A DNA stretch of 14,154 nucleotides from Paraglomus occultum. Lineage: Eukaryota; Glomeromycota; Glomeromycetes; Paraglomerales; Paraglomeraceae. The notes beneath the pieces are model-generated. The model had not been told where the DNA came from. It was given only the letters and a program-made list of their open reading frames with translations, and searched no databases. A program made the position numbers and the translations under genes. The stretch is taken from positions 1 through 14,154 of the forward strand of contig CAJVPJ010000950.1 of NCBI GenBank assembly GCA_910592205.1, in the 5' to 3' direction. Shown here piece after piece: positions 1 to 8,122 of this stretch; positions within the stretch are counted from its first letter, which is position 1, and every line of letters starts with the position of its first letter.

Positions 1-202
1 TGATGTAAAGTATATACGTAATATAATTCGACGTTTAGATGAATCTGTAGAAAAGGCTAAACGCCAAACTTCATTAAACGAATTTATTAACCAATAAAAT
101 TGCATGTTTTAGTTTTAAACGAATACCTCATTTATATCCCACCTCTTTTATATCCCCGAAAACTCCTTGTCCCAAAGTCGGGATATAAAAGAGGTATGAC
201 TG
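1..202 (+). mobile_element. 3' end of a pogo/Tigger-like DNA transposon
   Basis: The transposase tail stops at 97 and is followed by about 100 bp of non-coding end sequence. The last 62 bp hold two perfect 16-bp inverted arms (141-156 and 180-195; ACCTCTTTTATATCCC and its complement). A third, imperfect copy of the motif lies at 125-140. Read inward from the right, the element starts CAGTCATACCTC and is flanked by TA at 203-204. A CAGT-type end next to a TA duplication is characteristic of the Tc1/mariner-pogo superfamily. The left end lies outside the window. Confidence 0.65.
2..97 (+). CDS. C-terminal tail of a pogo/Tigger-type (CENP-B/jerky-like) transposase, 5' truncated by window edge
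   Basis: An open frame enters from the window edge and stops at TAA 95-97, giving 31 residues that end in QTSLNEFINQ. The tail is basic and alpha-helical in look (IRNIIRRLDESVEKAKRQ). From memory of the family, tails of this kind, with a short 'QTSL..F' end, close the DDE_1 transposases of pogo/Tigger elements that abound in Rhizophagus-type genomes. The catalytic DDE domain lies outside the window, so the assignment leans on the terminal hairpin and TA target site found 100 bp downstream, exactly where the element should end. Only the C-terminal end can be seen, so activity cannot be judged. Confidence 0.6.
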   Translation, partial: DVKYIRNIIRRLDESVEKAKRQTSLNEFINQ

Positions 203-204
203 TA
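141..204. repeat. Transposon terminal inverted repeat with internal 16-bp palindrome and TA target site
   Basis: The arms at 141-156 and 180-195 are exact reverse complements separated by a 23-bp loop, so the end can fold into a hairpin or act as a pair of head-to-head transposase binding sites. The terminal bases are ACTG at 199-202 and the TA at 203-204 is the expected target-site duplication. The matching left repeat is not in the window. Confidence 0.65.
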
Positions 205-963
205 CATATATTTTTTGTTTCAAAGGCTGGACACATCAGATTCTTGCTATGGATTGCAAAGGGACAAACATTTGTAGATATGGGAAGTTGTGCACAACAG
301 CCTTGCCCAATTCTATAAGAACACTTGCATGTCTAGAAAAGTTCTATGTAGAAATGAAAAATGTTAAGGTAATTTTTGATTTGTCATGTTATAGTTACTG
401 CTTTATAAATTTGTATAATGCAATTTTTATGCAATTACAGGCTACCCTCAACTCCATATGCAATAAAGCAAATAACATTGCTTTATCCCATGCTCAAGCA
501 CATAGAAGAAAGCGAAAGGGAAATGACCAAGAAAACCTGACAATACTGAGGTTGGAGGCTGTTTTGGCAAAATTACTGGAACACCTCCCTCAAAAAAGTC
601 ACGAAAACTACAAATTTAACTTTTACTTTTTTTATGTGTATTTAGTTAGCTTAATAGGTATCTGTATGCCAATCATAGTAAATTCAGTACAGCATGTTGG
701 AGCTCTGTTCATGCCAATGACTGAATTGAATTTCTTCAAAGTATGTTACAATGTACACTGGCTTTGAGTCTACACTTGAGCAAAAAATCGATAATGTTCG
801 TTAATAAAAGTTCTGTGCAAAGTAGTTTTGAATACATCACTCTTTTGTAAGAATTTACCTGTACTAAATTTAGTATGATGATTTATTAAAATATTTCTGC
901 AATGGTATTGCTAATGAGGTAAAATAAAAACAATCATAAGTTACTGGAATCCACTCTTTAATT
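205..963. other. AT-rich stretch with a possible spliced coding relic
   Basis: A frame from ATG 249 stays open to 767, but most of it is AT-rich and unconvincing. The best part is 249-600. If a GT-AG intron at 369-440 (72 bp, GTAATT...TTACAG) is removed the frame is kept, and the second half is rich in charged residues (HAQAHRRKRKGNDQEN, then a Leu-rich helix). The intron length matches those of the kinase gene in this window. I recognise no family. It could be a fragment of a host gene or of transposon cargo; 770-963 holds nothing I can name. Confidence 0.2.
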
Positions 964-1233
964 TCATGTATTAATATCATCCAAAACATGTCTACTAAAG
1001 CAGTTAATACACATGCCTTTTGAAGCATCACAGGTACATTGATGTCTCATCTGTGTACTACAATATCTACAAATGTAGCTGCAAATAAGTTGTTTTGCCT
1101 TCAGTTTTCTTTTTTTTTTGGAATAGTGCATAGCTGATGTTGTAATTCTACTTCTGACAATCTGGTTTTTGGTCTTGTTATTATAAATCATCATCCTTGT
1201 GATTCCTGTGGAGCGCCCATCCTTATTCATCAC
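964..1233 (-). pseudogene. Possible piggyBac-type transposase C-terminal remnant
   Basis: This minus-strand frame of 89 residues also reads open for some codons upstream of its first ATG. A Lys/Arg-rich stretch (SKKKRKLKAKQ) is followed by a Cys/His cluster: C..C, then H-C-x-C, then GMCINCF and a final His. PiggyBac transposases end in a Cys-rich RING/PHD-like domain of about this spacing after the DDE core, usually closing with 'C..CF..YH', which is why I propose that family. The DDE core is absent: just upstream begins the opposite-strand nuclease-kinase relic. The match rests on spacing alone; another zinc-binding tail is possible. Confidence 0.38.
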
Positions 1234-1260
1234 CCCATCTTTTCTGAATTTCTCTCTCTT

Positions 1261-2073
1261 GTGGATTCAGGCCTGATTAGCACAGAAGATGTAGAATGTG
1301 CAATTGATATGGCAAAACAGATGTCATCAAAGTTCAATTATGAGCGTGAGAGGAAGGAAGCATTTATTGATATCATGAGAACCTACCTACAAAATTACAG
1401 TTTCAGTGGTAATGAAATCTCTGGTTTCCAGTCAGATGGACACATTGTGCTGACAATCAAGGGAGAAGAAATGATCCTTTCCATTCTGGAAGTCAAGCCA
1501 GAGTTTGGGAAAGGACACAGTTGTGCATACATACAAGCATCAGCCTACTATATGAAATATGTGTCGATGGCACAGGACAAGTGTTAGGAAATCCTGAAAA
1601 AGATGTGTTGCCCAGTCTTCATACTGTATGTTGCAGGTCCTTTTCTTGGTTTTGCTGGTGCAATTAACACAGATAAGCCCCAGTGTGACCCCTTGGGACT
1701 GGTAATCCCATTGTTCTATCTACCTGATGACCATGCTTACATGATCAGAATCACATGGATGCTGAGAGCACTCAAGGAGTGCATCTACCATCTTCACAAG
1801 TTTTATCTGGATGAGCTTATGTCAGCCAGATCTGCTGTTAACACAGTTCCACAACAAGCAAACTTCCCATATTCTTGTGAATTTAATCATCTGGAATGAC
1901 CAGGGAACAAAGTAAAATTCACATACTTGGAACAGCTTTTTGAGAACAAGCTGATATACCTTGTGACCTTGTCTGATGCAAAGGAACATTATCAGATCAT
2001 TGTCAAGTTCACTAAGATTTATGGCAAAAATGCTCATTGTGTTGCTGCTAAATTAGATTGTACTTATCATTAG
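1261..2073 (+). pseudogene. Crinkler-type PD-(D/E)XK nuclease plus kinase-like relic
   Basis: One reading frame runs from 1261 to TAG 2071-2073, broken by in-frame stops TAG 1585-1587 and TGA 1897-1899. Residues 1-103 look like a restriction-endonuclease-fold domain: SDGHIVL, then the hallmark ILEVKPE (E-x-K) and QASAYYMKY, matching the D...ExK...Q pattern. After the first stop comes 'GPFLGFAGAINTDK' and 'RALKECIYHLHKFY', a link region typical of nuclease-kinase effector-like proteins. After the second stop the N-lobe-like 'IIVKFTKIYG' appears. The catalytic lobe is missing, so the copy is truncated as well as mutated. A polypyrimidine tract ending in CAG at about 1270 may be a splice acceptor, so a first exon may lie upstream. 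Composites of this sort belong to the CRN/Crinkler-RHS families described in fungi and oomycetes; exact membership is inferred. Confidence 0.55.
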
Positions 2074-2243
2074 AACAAAGTTTACACAATAAGACTTTTG
2101 ATTAATGTTCAAAACATATCTAGAAAGCATTTTTCTAATGTATCCTTATCATGTTCAGGAATAATATTCACACATGGCTTTATATCTGGATGCCAAGGGA
2201 GATCTGTATTCATACTATCATGAGGACCTTTATTCACAAACAA

Positions 2244-2262
2244 TACTACTACTACTACTACC
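2244..2262. repeat. (TAC)n microsatellite
   Basis: Six consecutive TAC/ACT triplets followed by CACACTC. It is a simple tandem repeat in non-coding DNA. Confidence 0.9.
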
Positions 2263-2369
2263 ACACTCATGTTTGTGCAACTGTTGATGACAAGTGTGCA
2301 TGCTTGAGTATTAGTATGCCAAAATAGTTAAAATACCATGCAACACTAACACTAATACCCATTTGTCAT

Positions 2370-2418
2370 GAGTTGGTGTGAGTTGGTGTGAGTTGGAGTT
2401 GGTGCAAGTTGGTGCATA
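2370..2418. repeat. GAGTTGGTGT decamer array
   Basis: Two perfect GAGTTGGTGT units (2370-2379, 2380-2389) are followed by shortened variants GAGTTG, GAGTTGGTGCA and AGTTGGTGCA. The unit resembles the complement of the CACTAAC/CACTCAC motifs scattered on both sides, at about 2343-2356 and 2440-2512. Confidence 0.8.
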
Positions 2419-2439
2419 TTTATATAAACAAATGATAAT

Positions 2440-2512
2440 CACTCACTACTATCACTAAAACGCTTACCACTACCACTAAGACTCACTACTGCTAAAACAC
2501 TCCTATCACTAT
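2440..2512. repeat. Degenerate CACTA-rich tract
   Basis: Imperfect repeats of CACTA, CACTAC and CACTAAAAC fill about 70 bp. No coding or promoter role is visible. Confidence 0.6.
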
Positions 2513-3087
2513 GTATTATAGAATGTTCACTTTGTCTGGTTTTGTTGCAGTCTGCCCCATATAACATTTTCTGGGTCTGTTATTGTGATGCTGTTTTATG
2601 TCACAATTGCACGCATGCTTTATTTCAAAACAAAGTGCGAGAGGCGTGACTAACTATATAAAAGTATTAATATAATATATTAAACTGTAAACACATGGAC
2701 TATTCGTTAGCAAATGATGATTCCTTCTTCATATTTTGCCCTGGCTGAATCGTTATTCACGTCATCGAGAATTGATGCTAACCAGTAACCGTTATGGAAT
2801 AACTCATCGGAAAAGCAATGTCGAATGTTGTTGCGCATTTTATCCAGCACCAACTCACTACCAGTTTCAAAAATATTTTCAAATAATTACTTCGGCCAAG
2901 GTGACTAGCAACAAACGTGCACGATTTTATTTAAATATCCTTCTAACTCAACTCGTTTAATTTAAAGAGGAATAAATCTGCGAATGACATGTTTAATTCA
3001 AAGATCCTGAATACTGTTAATACTGTAGATTGACTCCGTTATATGAATACAACCAGTTGTTGTCTCTTCGTCAGCATCCAACTACCC

Positions 3088-3671
3088 CTATTCCTCATCA
3101 ACTTTCCTTAACTCTACCTCTAAACTTGACAAGTTGAAATCTGATAAAGGAGGTAGCTGATGAGTATTGTAGCTGTTTCTTGGTTTAGGGAGACCCCCGG
3201 TAGGTAAAAGCGTACTGGAGTATTTATTCGTTTTCTCGAGACGTGACAAGGGTTTAACATTGGTATGATAAACGGAATTCCACATGATGTTAGCACCCGT
3301 CTCGCGAATAAGATTGTCAATATCATTAGAAAGTGTACTTGCATCAGGACGCTTATCAGGATCAGCATCACAACACTGCTCAGCCATTTTCTTGTATTCC
3401 TCTGGTGCAGAATCAGGCATCAATGGTCGTAGTCCGCCCATAATATCGCATACTAAGTCTCTATCAAACTGCCTATTTCTAAAGGGTGGTTCACTAGTGG
3501 CCATCAAATACATAATAATACCAAAAGAATACACGTCTGACTGCTGAGTGAATTTATACGTATGAAAGACTTCCGGTGCAATAAAGGGCAAAACGCCTTG
3601 AATGGTTGAATTTCGTTGACGTGAATTTACCGATTGAGAAAGACCAAAATCGCATATGAATAGACTGGCCA
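3088..3671 (-). CDS. Kinase exon 4, second part: DFG to C-terminus
   Basis: After the shift at about 3673 the frame gives 'ASLFICDFGLSQS' (DFG at 3643-3651), 'GVLPFIAPEVF' (APE), 'QSDVYSFGIIMYLMAT' (alpha-F), and 'CCDADPDKRPDASTL' (alpha-H/I with the conserved Arg). The polar tail of about 70 residues holds no domain I recognise and ends in VELRKVDEE. An ATG overlaps the upstream stop (TAATG), but a start there would lack the N-lobe and catalytic loop, so this is the broken second half of one kinase, not a separate gene. Confidence 0.75.
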
Positions 3672-3935
3672 TTAATCACTTGCATTGTCATGTATAACTA
3701 TGTTTCCACCATGAAGATCGCAATGCACTAGCCCCATTTTATGAATATAACTCAGATAACCAGCAATATCCCTCAAATGTATTAATTTCTCCTTCCACGT
3801 CCGTTTGTTAATATTTTGATCCAAATAAGACAAAAGACTACCATTGTTAGCATATTGCATAACAATCATGTACTCGTTTGTTTCTGGGTCTTGTGTCACT
3901 CCATAAATTTTAATACACTTGGCATGATTTCGGAA
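3672..3935 (-). CDS. Kinase exon 4, first part: hinge, alpha-D to catalytic loop
   Basis: From the acceptor the frame reads 'FRNHAKCIKIYGVTQDPETN', then 'MIVMQYANNGSLLSYLD' (hinge and alpha-D) and 'MGLVHCDLHGGNIVIHDN'. The catalytic Asp codon is at 3717-3719 and the Mg-binding Asn at 3702-3704. HCDLHGGN with an intact Asp and Asn predicts catalytic ability. A TAA at 3672-3674 ends this frame, and the kinase continues one frame away, 1-2 residues later. Confidence 0.7.
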   Translation of the reverse strand, partial: FRNHAKCIKIYGVTQDPETNEYMIVMQYANNGSLLSYLDQNINKRTWKEKLIHLRDIAGYLSYIHKMGLVHCDLHGGNIVIHDNASD

Positions 3936-4010
3936 CTATAAATAAAAATATAATTATAAGCGTCAAATTAAATATCACTCTAATTGATATTACCAATTAT
4001 TATTGCTAAC
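3936..4010 (-). other. Kinase intron 3 (75 bp, GT-AG, phase 0)
   Basis: The donor is TCCGAG|GTTAGC and the acceptor TTTATAG|TTCCGA on the coding strand. Splicing yields FISE-FRNHAKCIKIYGVTQDP, a normal alpha-C to beta-4 passage of this kinase family. Confidence 0.8.
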
Positions 4011-4340
4011 CTCGGAAATAAATAATCCCGGCGCTTCGTCAAAACTCTTAAACCGTTTGAGTACAACTGTTTCTTCTCTCATATACATGACTTCTGAATA
4101 CTTTCTATACTTGGCAGTATAAACTGTTCCATAACCACCAGATCCTATCTTTTCGAGCTCATAAAAGTCGTTATATTGCATGTACTTTTGACGTTCATTA
4201 TTGGTTCGTATGAATCTATCCAATAGTGAGTGTATGTCTTGGTAGAATGCTAAATAATATTCCCGAGTAGCTGGATCCTGAGTAATCCCAATTATCCAAA
4301 TGTTATCAGGTGTTAATATCTCGGGGTATTCCTTGGTTAA
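4011..4340 (-). CDS. Kinase exon 3: end of N-lobe 3 and the N-lobe of the catalytic domain
   Basis: 110 codons, all open. The first third, 'IWIIGITQDPATREYYLAFY', is the beta-4/beta-5 piece of the third N-lobe copy. The catalytic domain starts at 'DFYELEKIGSGGYGTVYTAKY' (glycine loop at 4128-4145), with 'ETVVLKRF' carrying the ATP-binding lysine (codon 4056-4058). It ends ...GLFISE at the splice donor. A start at the internal ATG 4221-4223 is possible, but the exon reads open upstream of it and the acceptor at 4341 fits, so I favour the longer exon. Confidence 0.75.
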
Positions 4341-4425
4341 CTATAAAATACAACAATTGATGTTAATGCGCGCGATACATACGTTAATAATACTATTTAC
4401 GTTTTTTTACACGTGAAAGATTTAC
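4341..4425 (-). other. Kinase intron 2 (85 bp, GT-AG, phase 0)
   Basis: The coding-strand donor is CATCAG|GTAAAT and the acceptor TTTATAG|TTAACC. It joins DFHQ to LTKEYPE, the position equivalent to introns 1 and 3 at the end of the alpha-C-like helix. Confidence 0.75.
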
Positions 4426-4863
4426 CTGATGAAAATCAAATGACTGATCATCTCCATCAACTATCCGTTTGAGTGCCACTCTCGTCGGCATCCGCTGTTG
4501 GCTCTAACCAATCTGCTACGTGTGTGCATCCATGGCGTAATGATGCCATCGCTTGTATGTTGGACAATAGAGAGTATTCCATCCATTGTATATACGCATC
4601 ATATATGCTCGCTATATTACTCCACGACTCCATAATAAATGAATCCAAAGACTTGTTACCCGTAGTCCAATCGGGGAGTGTTGGTGCTTTACAGTAATCA
4701 CAGAATAAATTATCTCTGGGTTTAATTGCTGTGTACACGCCAGACATAGTCCATACCCATATAGTTCTTTTACGAGACAATACTTTTGTTCGCTTGCATC
4801 ATATGTAAATCCGATGGTAAGCCAAATACCCGTGTTAAGAATATCAGGATGATTATCACGTAA
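4426..4863 (-). pseudogene. Kinase exon 2: end of N-lobe 2, Cys ribbon 2, first half of N-lobe 3; two compensating frameshifts
   Basis: The exon is 438 bp, so both ends share one frame. Its middle (about 4490-4710) is homologous only in another frame. The first frame gives 'IGFTYDASEQKYCLV' (beta-4/5) and 'YGLCLACTQQLNP'. The second gives 'FCDYCKAPTLPDWTTGNKSL', 'DSFIMESW' and 'YIQWMEYS'. The original frame returns with 'TRVALKRIVDGDDQSFDFHQ'. The outer frame contains stop codons in the middle (TAG), so one shift in each direction is needed. No GT-AG intron of normal size would explain it. The ribbon pairs CxxC with CxxC and matches ribbon 1. Confidence 0.6.
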
Positions 4864-4937
4864 CTAATAATACATAATAATAAGTCAATAATTATTTAAA
4901 CTATTCAATAAACATGACGCATAAGTAAATAGTTTAC
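4864..4937 (-). other. Kinase intron 1 (74 bp, GT-AG, phase 0)
   Basis: On the coding strand the donor is GAG|GTAAAC and the acceptor TTATTAG|TTACGT. Without splicing the frame stops at 4905. Splicing joins ...LYYDE to LRDNHPD..., which restores a sequence parallel to the catalytic domain's FISE|FRNH junction. Confidence 0.75.
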
Positions 4938-5630
4938 CTCGTCATAATATAAATCATGTGTCGAGTCTGTTATTCTAAGTGGAATAAATTTAACTTGCTC
5001 AGGAGTAGGTAGACCACGCAAGTATATACAATCGTATGGAATCCATTCCAAATAAGCTTCATTTGCTGAGTCTGTTTGTAATTGAGCCTCTTTAATAAAG
5101 TCATCGAGTTGCGTGTTGTTGCTAGCCCATCCGTCGGATAATTGTTTATGTCCGCATATGCACCACACAGGACTACATCGGAGTAGTCCGCATGCAGTGC
5201 AAAATCCATACCGATGATAACAATGGTAAAAAAGTTCATCAGCCACCATGTAGTAATTGTCGTCGTACTTGGTAAATCCCTCTATCAGTCTGTTGCGATT
5301 CTCAAACCATTTGGAATATCGTCTGTATTGAAGAACGTAATTGCTGTACTTGTGTGTTGGTAGTGAGTACGTCCTAGCAAACTCACTCACAAGTGTTGGT
5401 GTACATTCTTCGTTGTTACCAATGAAGACCAGCGTTATCGGCGTTCTTTTCACTTCATTGTATGACTTGCGAATACCATAATACACATTGTCCTTTTGTG
5501 TTGGTTCTATGTCGATGATTCCTTCGCAAGCAATCCATTCAAGTCTTAAGGTTTTATTTTCACTTTTCAAGGAGGACTCAACCAAGTTGTCAATGGCTGG
5601 ATTCTTAACAGTTCCTGATGCTAACGACAT
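4938..5630 (-). CDS. Kinase exon 1: degenerate N-lobe 1, Cys ribbon 1, start of N-lobe 2
   Basis: 231 codons from ATG 5630 to the GTAAAC donor. Residues 30-132 read like a worn kinase N-lobe: 'LEWIACEG' at the start, 'TPITLVFIG' where beta-3 should be (no lysine), and 'GFTKYDDNYYMVAD' matching beta-4/beta-5 of the real kinase. Residues 143-162 carry a Cys ribbon (C144, C147, C152, C157, C159). 'DDFIKEAQ...YLEWIPYD' at 176-200 is the linker found in AMF kinases just before the glycine loop. The second N-lobe then begins, with its beta-3 lysine replaced (KFIPLRI). The start is the first ATG of the open frame; no intron is seen in N-lobe 1. Confidence 0.65.
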
Positions 5631-7282
5631 GTTGAATGAAGAAAATTCTTCTTTTCGGAAAGAGCATTCTCTACCTTTAATGTGTTACATCACACAGATT
5701 AAGATCTTCTAGGTGCACACTAAAACTGAAGTTCTTGGTTAACACATCGCGTGTAGTGCTTAATTTCTTTTCTGACCTCTTATGGACGAGGTTTAATCTC
5801 TATTTGGACGTGCATTCTTAAATATTATTTATTAAATATTAACAATTACTATTAAAACAAAGTCGTGTTATTCAATACTTTTTTTAGTTAATGTAAAATT
5901 GTTTTGCTTGTAATTTCGTCTTCATTGAGAACGTAACTATTTGTTTGCGTACTGTTACCAGATAAATGCACTTTATGTGGACTAACAAATATACCTTACT
6001 AAACAAACTTCACCATTTAAAATATTTGTTCTCGTTATTGATTAATTTAATAAAACCAAGAAAAAAAATACAAACTAAGCCAAAGTAATTATTCACCAGA
6101 AATCAAAAGCTTGTGAAAGAACGTTTGGCAAAAAGGCTCGAGTTGGACTCGAATTTTTGTTTACTTAAAAATGGCTATTGAAATCCACGAATTACTCGGT
6201 AAAAAATATAGTCTGGCTACCTCCACATTAAATGATGAATGGTAAAAAAGGAGGAAGGCTTAGTATTAGACGGAGAAAATAAAGACAAACGGTTTGGGAC
6301 GAGTAATGTTGTCCCATGCAATCACTCTGATGTTTTAATATTTGCATTCGATTAATAAATTTTAGAATAATCAAATTATTCTATGTTATTGGCTCAAATC
6401 TCAAGAAGGCGAGGTATTTTACGTTAAACTTGTTTTCTTTTATATTTGGTTTATTATGGTATCAATGGTTGTTTATTCCTGGCGAGGTTGGGTATCACTA
6501 CATTAAATACATAGCGGCAATTTTTTTCACTTTGTGTTCTTTCTAATAAATGTTGTAAGCTTAGTAATAGTAACATTTGTACCAATCTGAGCCAATAGAG
6601 CAAAAATCTTGACGTTGGACTTTGTCTGGTTACCCCATATAGAATGTTCGTTTCCGTCACCGACAGATTAATTTTCAAAAGATGGTAAAGGCCGAACGAA
6701 CTTTTTTCTCTTTGTAGTTATAATCAAAAAGAATGGCTGAGTTGTTGTAAGAGAAAAAATTTCTAACTTTTCCATTCACAATTTTTAGACTCCATGGTCA
6801 GAGACGCGAGAGATACTAATCTTCGCATTATAATTTACGTTAGTTCGAAATTGTTTATTATCGGGATGCAAATTCTAAAACGTATGCAGAATATTGATAA
6901 AGACTATTAGAGAATTGGATTAAGAATATGGTCGCTCGAATTGCGTAATTTTGTGTTCATTTCTACAAGACAAGCTTCAACTACAGATTGGCCGACATCG
7001 ATTACAGTTTAGCATTACGCCGTAAGTTCCTAGTGTCGCACATCGTCACCCCCTGTGAAATCATACTTATCCCCTATACGAAACGTCAAATTGGCCCAGG
7101 GATTTTTTGACGGTCAAAAAAAGTAACACTTAAGTATTTACTCATCTGCCTGACAATGTTTCTGTACAACATCACTCTCCAACCACCAGCATCAATCAAC
7201 TGCGCGCAGTAGGTCACTTTTCAGGCACAAAACAACAAGCAGTATTTACTTTTGTGCATCTTTTTGCGCGTCACTACTTTCC
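5631..7282. other. AT-rich stretch without a supported gene
   Basis: It contains the 5' flank of the minus-strand kinase and otherwise mostly AT-rich DNA. A 24-codon frame at 6171-6245 starts with MAIEIHELLG but has no partner exon or family I recognise. A minus-strand frame at 6454-6678 is compositionally ordinary. The right part (about 7020-7280) becomes more balanced in GC as the duplicated block approaches. No RNA gene, promoter pattern or transposon end could be supported. Confidence 0.5.
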
Positions 7283-7417
7283 GCGTTTTTCGATTCTTGA
7301 CCGTCCACCTTTACCGTGCATCGAGATCGAGTCACATACGTTAAGTAAAATTTTTTGTTCTGTATGAACCATAAGTTCTGTTTAAAAGCAAACTATAGCT
7401 TGTTAAGCATGAGGGAA

Positions 7418-7606
7418 GCGACTGCGGCAGAGAGAGTCTGTCGGAAGCCAGTAATGGCGAGTCATCATCAAAAAGTCGGTGGCCGGCGAACCTTCGTTGC
7501 ACAGAATTTATGATGGGGGTTTATTAAGCACAAAAAGGCGACTGCAGCAGAGAGAGTCTGTTGGAAGCCAGTAATGGCGAGTCATCATCAAAAAGCGGTG
7601 GCCGGC
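7418..7606 (+). repeat. Nested 70-bp direct repeat inside copy 1
   Basis: The units 7418-7487 and 7538-7606 begin GCGACTGC and end GGCCGGC, 120 bp apart. They differ at two substitutions and one missing T. That indel decides whether the frame reads SSSKSGGRP (second unit) or a shifted tail (first unit). The same pair recurs in copy 2, so the nested repeat is older than the large duplication. Confidence 0.8.
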
Positions 7607-7764
7607 CTTATGTGAAGAAAAATCCCACTCTATACTATACTCTAGTTGATCTCCTTCATTTACGTTGTTCAACGAGTTACTTACATTTTTCTCTTTTCTC
7701 TTACGTCAAAGCTGATGATGAAAAAAACGAAATCCTTGCGCAACATGGCTCAGCTAGACGCTAA
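7561..7764 (+). pseudogene. Small ORF with transposase-like N-terminus (EASNGESSSKSGGRP), duplicated copy 1
   Basis: A 67-codon frame begins at a non-ATG TTG and reads EASNGESSSKSGGRPYVKKNPT before turning into unremarkable sequence. Ser/Gly/Lys-rich starts ending in 'GGRP' are what I would expect at the N-terminus of BED-finger hAT-type transposases, but no BED finger or DDE core follows. It is best seen as a gene-start fragment carried by the duplicated unit. Unknown function. Confidence 0.25.
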
Positions 7765-8122
7765 TGTTGATTGGATAATGGCCTGCCCTAATCCTACACC
7801 ACTTGAATTTTTTCGGCATATTTTTGTGCATCGACTTATCAAATGCGTTTTTCGATTCTTGACCGTCCATCTTTACCGTGCATCGAGATCGAGTCACATA
7901 CGTTAAGTAAAATTTTTTGTTCTGTATGAACCATAAGTTCTGTTTAAAAGCAAACTATAGCTTGTTAAGCATGAGGGAAGCGACTGCGGCAGAGAGAGTC
8001 TGTCGGAAGCCAGTAATGGCGAGTCATCATCAAAAAGTCGGTGGCCGGCGAACCTTCGTTGCACAGAATTTATGATGGGGGTTTATTAAGCACAAAAAGG
8101 CGACTGCAGCAGAGAGAGTCTG

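Larger units (their letters stand above)
2074..3087. other. Non-coding stretch with low-complexity repeats
   Basis: No supported gene. The left part holds a (TAC)n microsatellite, a GAGTTGGTGT decamer array and a CACTA-rich tract (listed separately). A frame at 2736-2960 has no recognisable composition or motif. The right end is the 3' flank of the minus-strand kinase gene, whose stop codon is at 3088-3090. Confidence 0.6.
3088..5630 (-). pseudogene. Four-exon TKL-like protein kinase gene with stacked N-lobe repeats; frame broken three times
   Basis: The locus reads from ATG 5628-5630 to TAG 3088-3090 through four exons (5630-4938, 4863-4426, 4340-4011, 3935-3088). All three introns are phase 0. 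The product would be a cytosolic Ser/Thr or Tyr-like kinase of the family hugely expanded in arbuscular mycorrhizal fungi. Order: degenerate N-lobe 1, Cys ribbon, degenerate N-lobe 2, Cys ribbon, N-lobe 3 (keeps VALKR), then a complete kinase domain and a short polar tail. The catalytic parts are all present: glycine loop IGSGGYG, VVLKR lysine, HCDLHGGN loop, DFG and APE. Frame shifts lie near 4705-4725 and 4478-4495 (these cancel, but the middle is read out of phase) and at about 3673, just before DFG. Either the gene is decaying or the assembly carries indels; the clean splice sites and intact motifs suggest it was functional recently. Confidence 0.7.

Noticed and set aside
100-318. 72-codon plus-strand frame over the transposon end
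   Set aside because: It crosses the terminal repeat and the target site, so it is a chance frame over a non-coding transposon end.
1822-2037. Minus-strand frame opposite the nuclease-kinase relic
   Set aside because: It is the antisense shadow of a plus-strand reading that has recognisable family motifs.
2736-2960. 74-codon plus-strand frame
   Set aside because: No motif, no composition signal and no neighbour that would explain it; treated as chance.
3284-3547. Plus-strand frame opposite the kinase C-lobe
   Set aside because: Antisense to conserved kinase codons; a shadow.
4478-4725. Extra intron in kinase exon 2 instead of two frameshifts
   Set aside because: GT-AG pairs exist, but removing them would delete the conserved Cys-ribbon and linker residues that are readable in the middle frame.
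6171-6245. Short frame MAIEIHELLG... as a first exon
   Set aside because: A GT lies right after the last sense codons, but the nearest AG would make a 22-bp intron and no coding continuation follows.
6454-6678. Minus-strand 74-codon frame with a Leu-rich stretch
   Set aside because: It looked like a possible membrane segment, but the surrounding DNA is AT-rich and no start context, homology or neighbour supports a gene.
7020-7282. Transposon terminal repeat near TTGACGGTCAAAAA and CTTGACCGTCC
   Set aside because: The similarity is only about 7-9 bp with no target duplication or paired end, too little to call.
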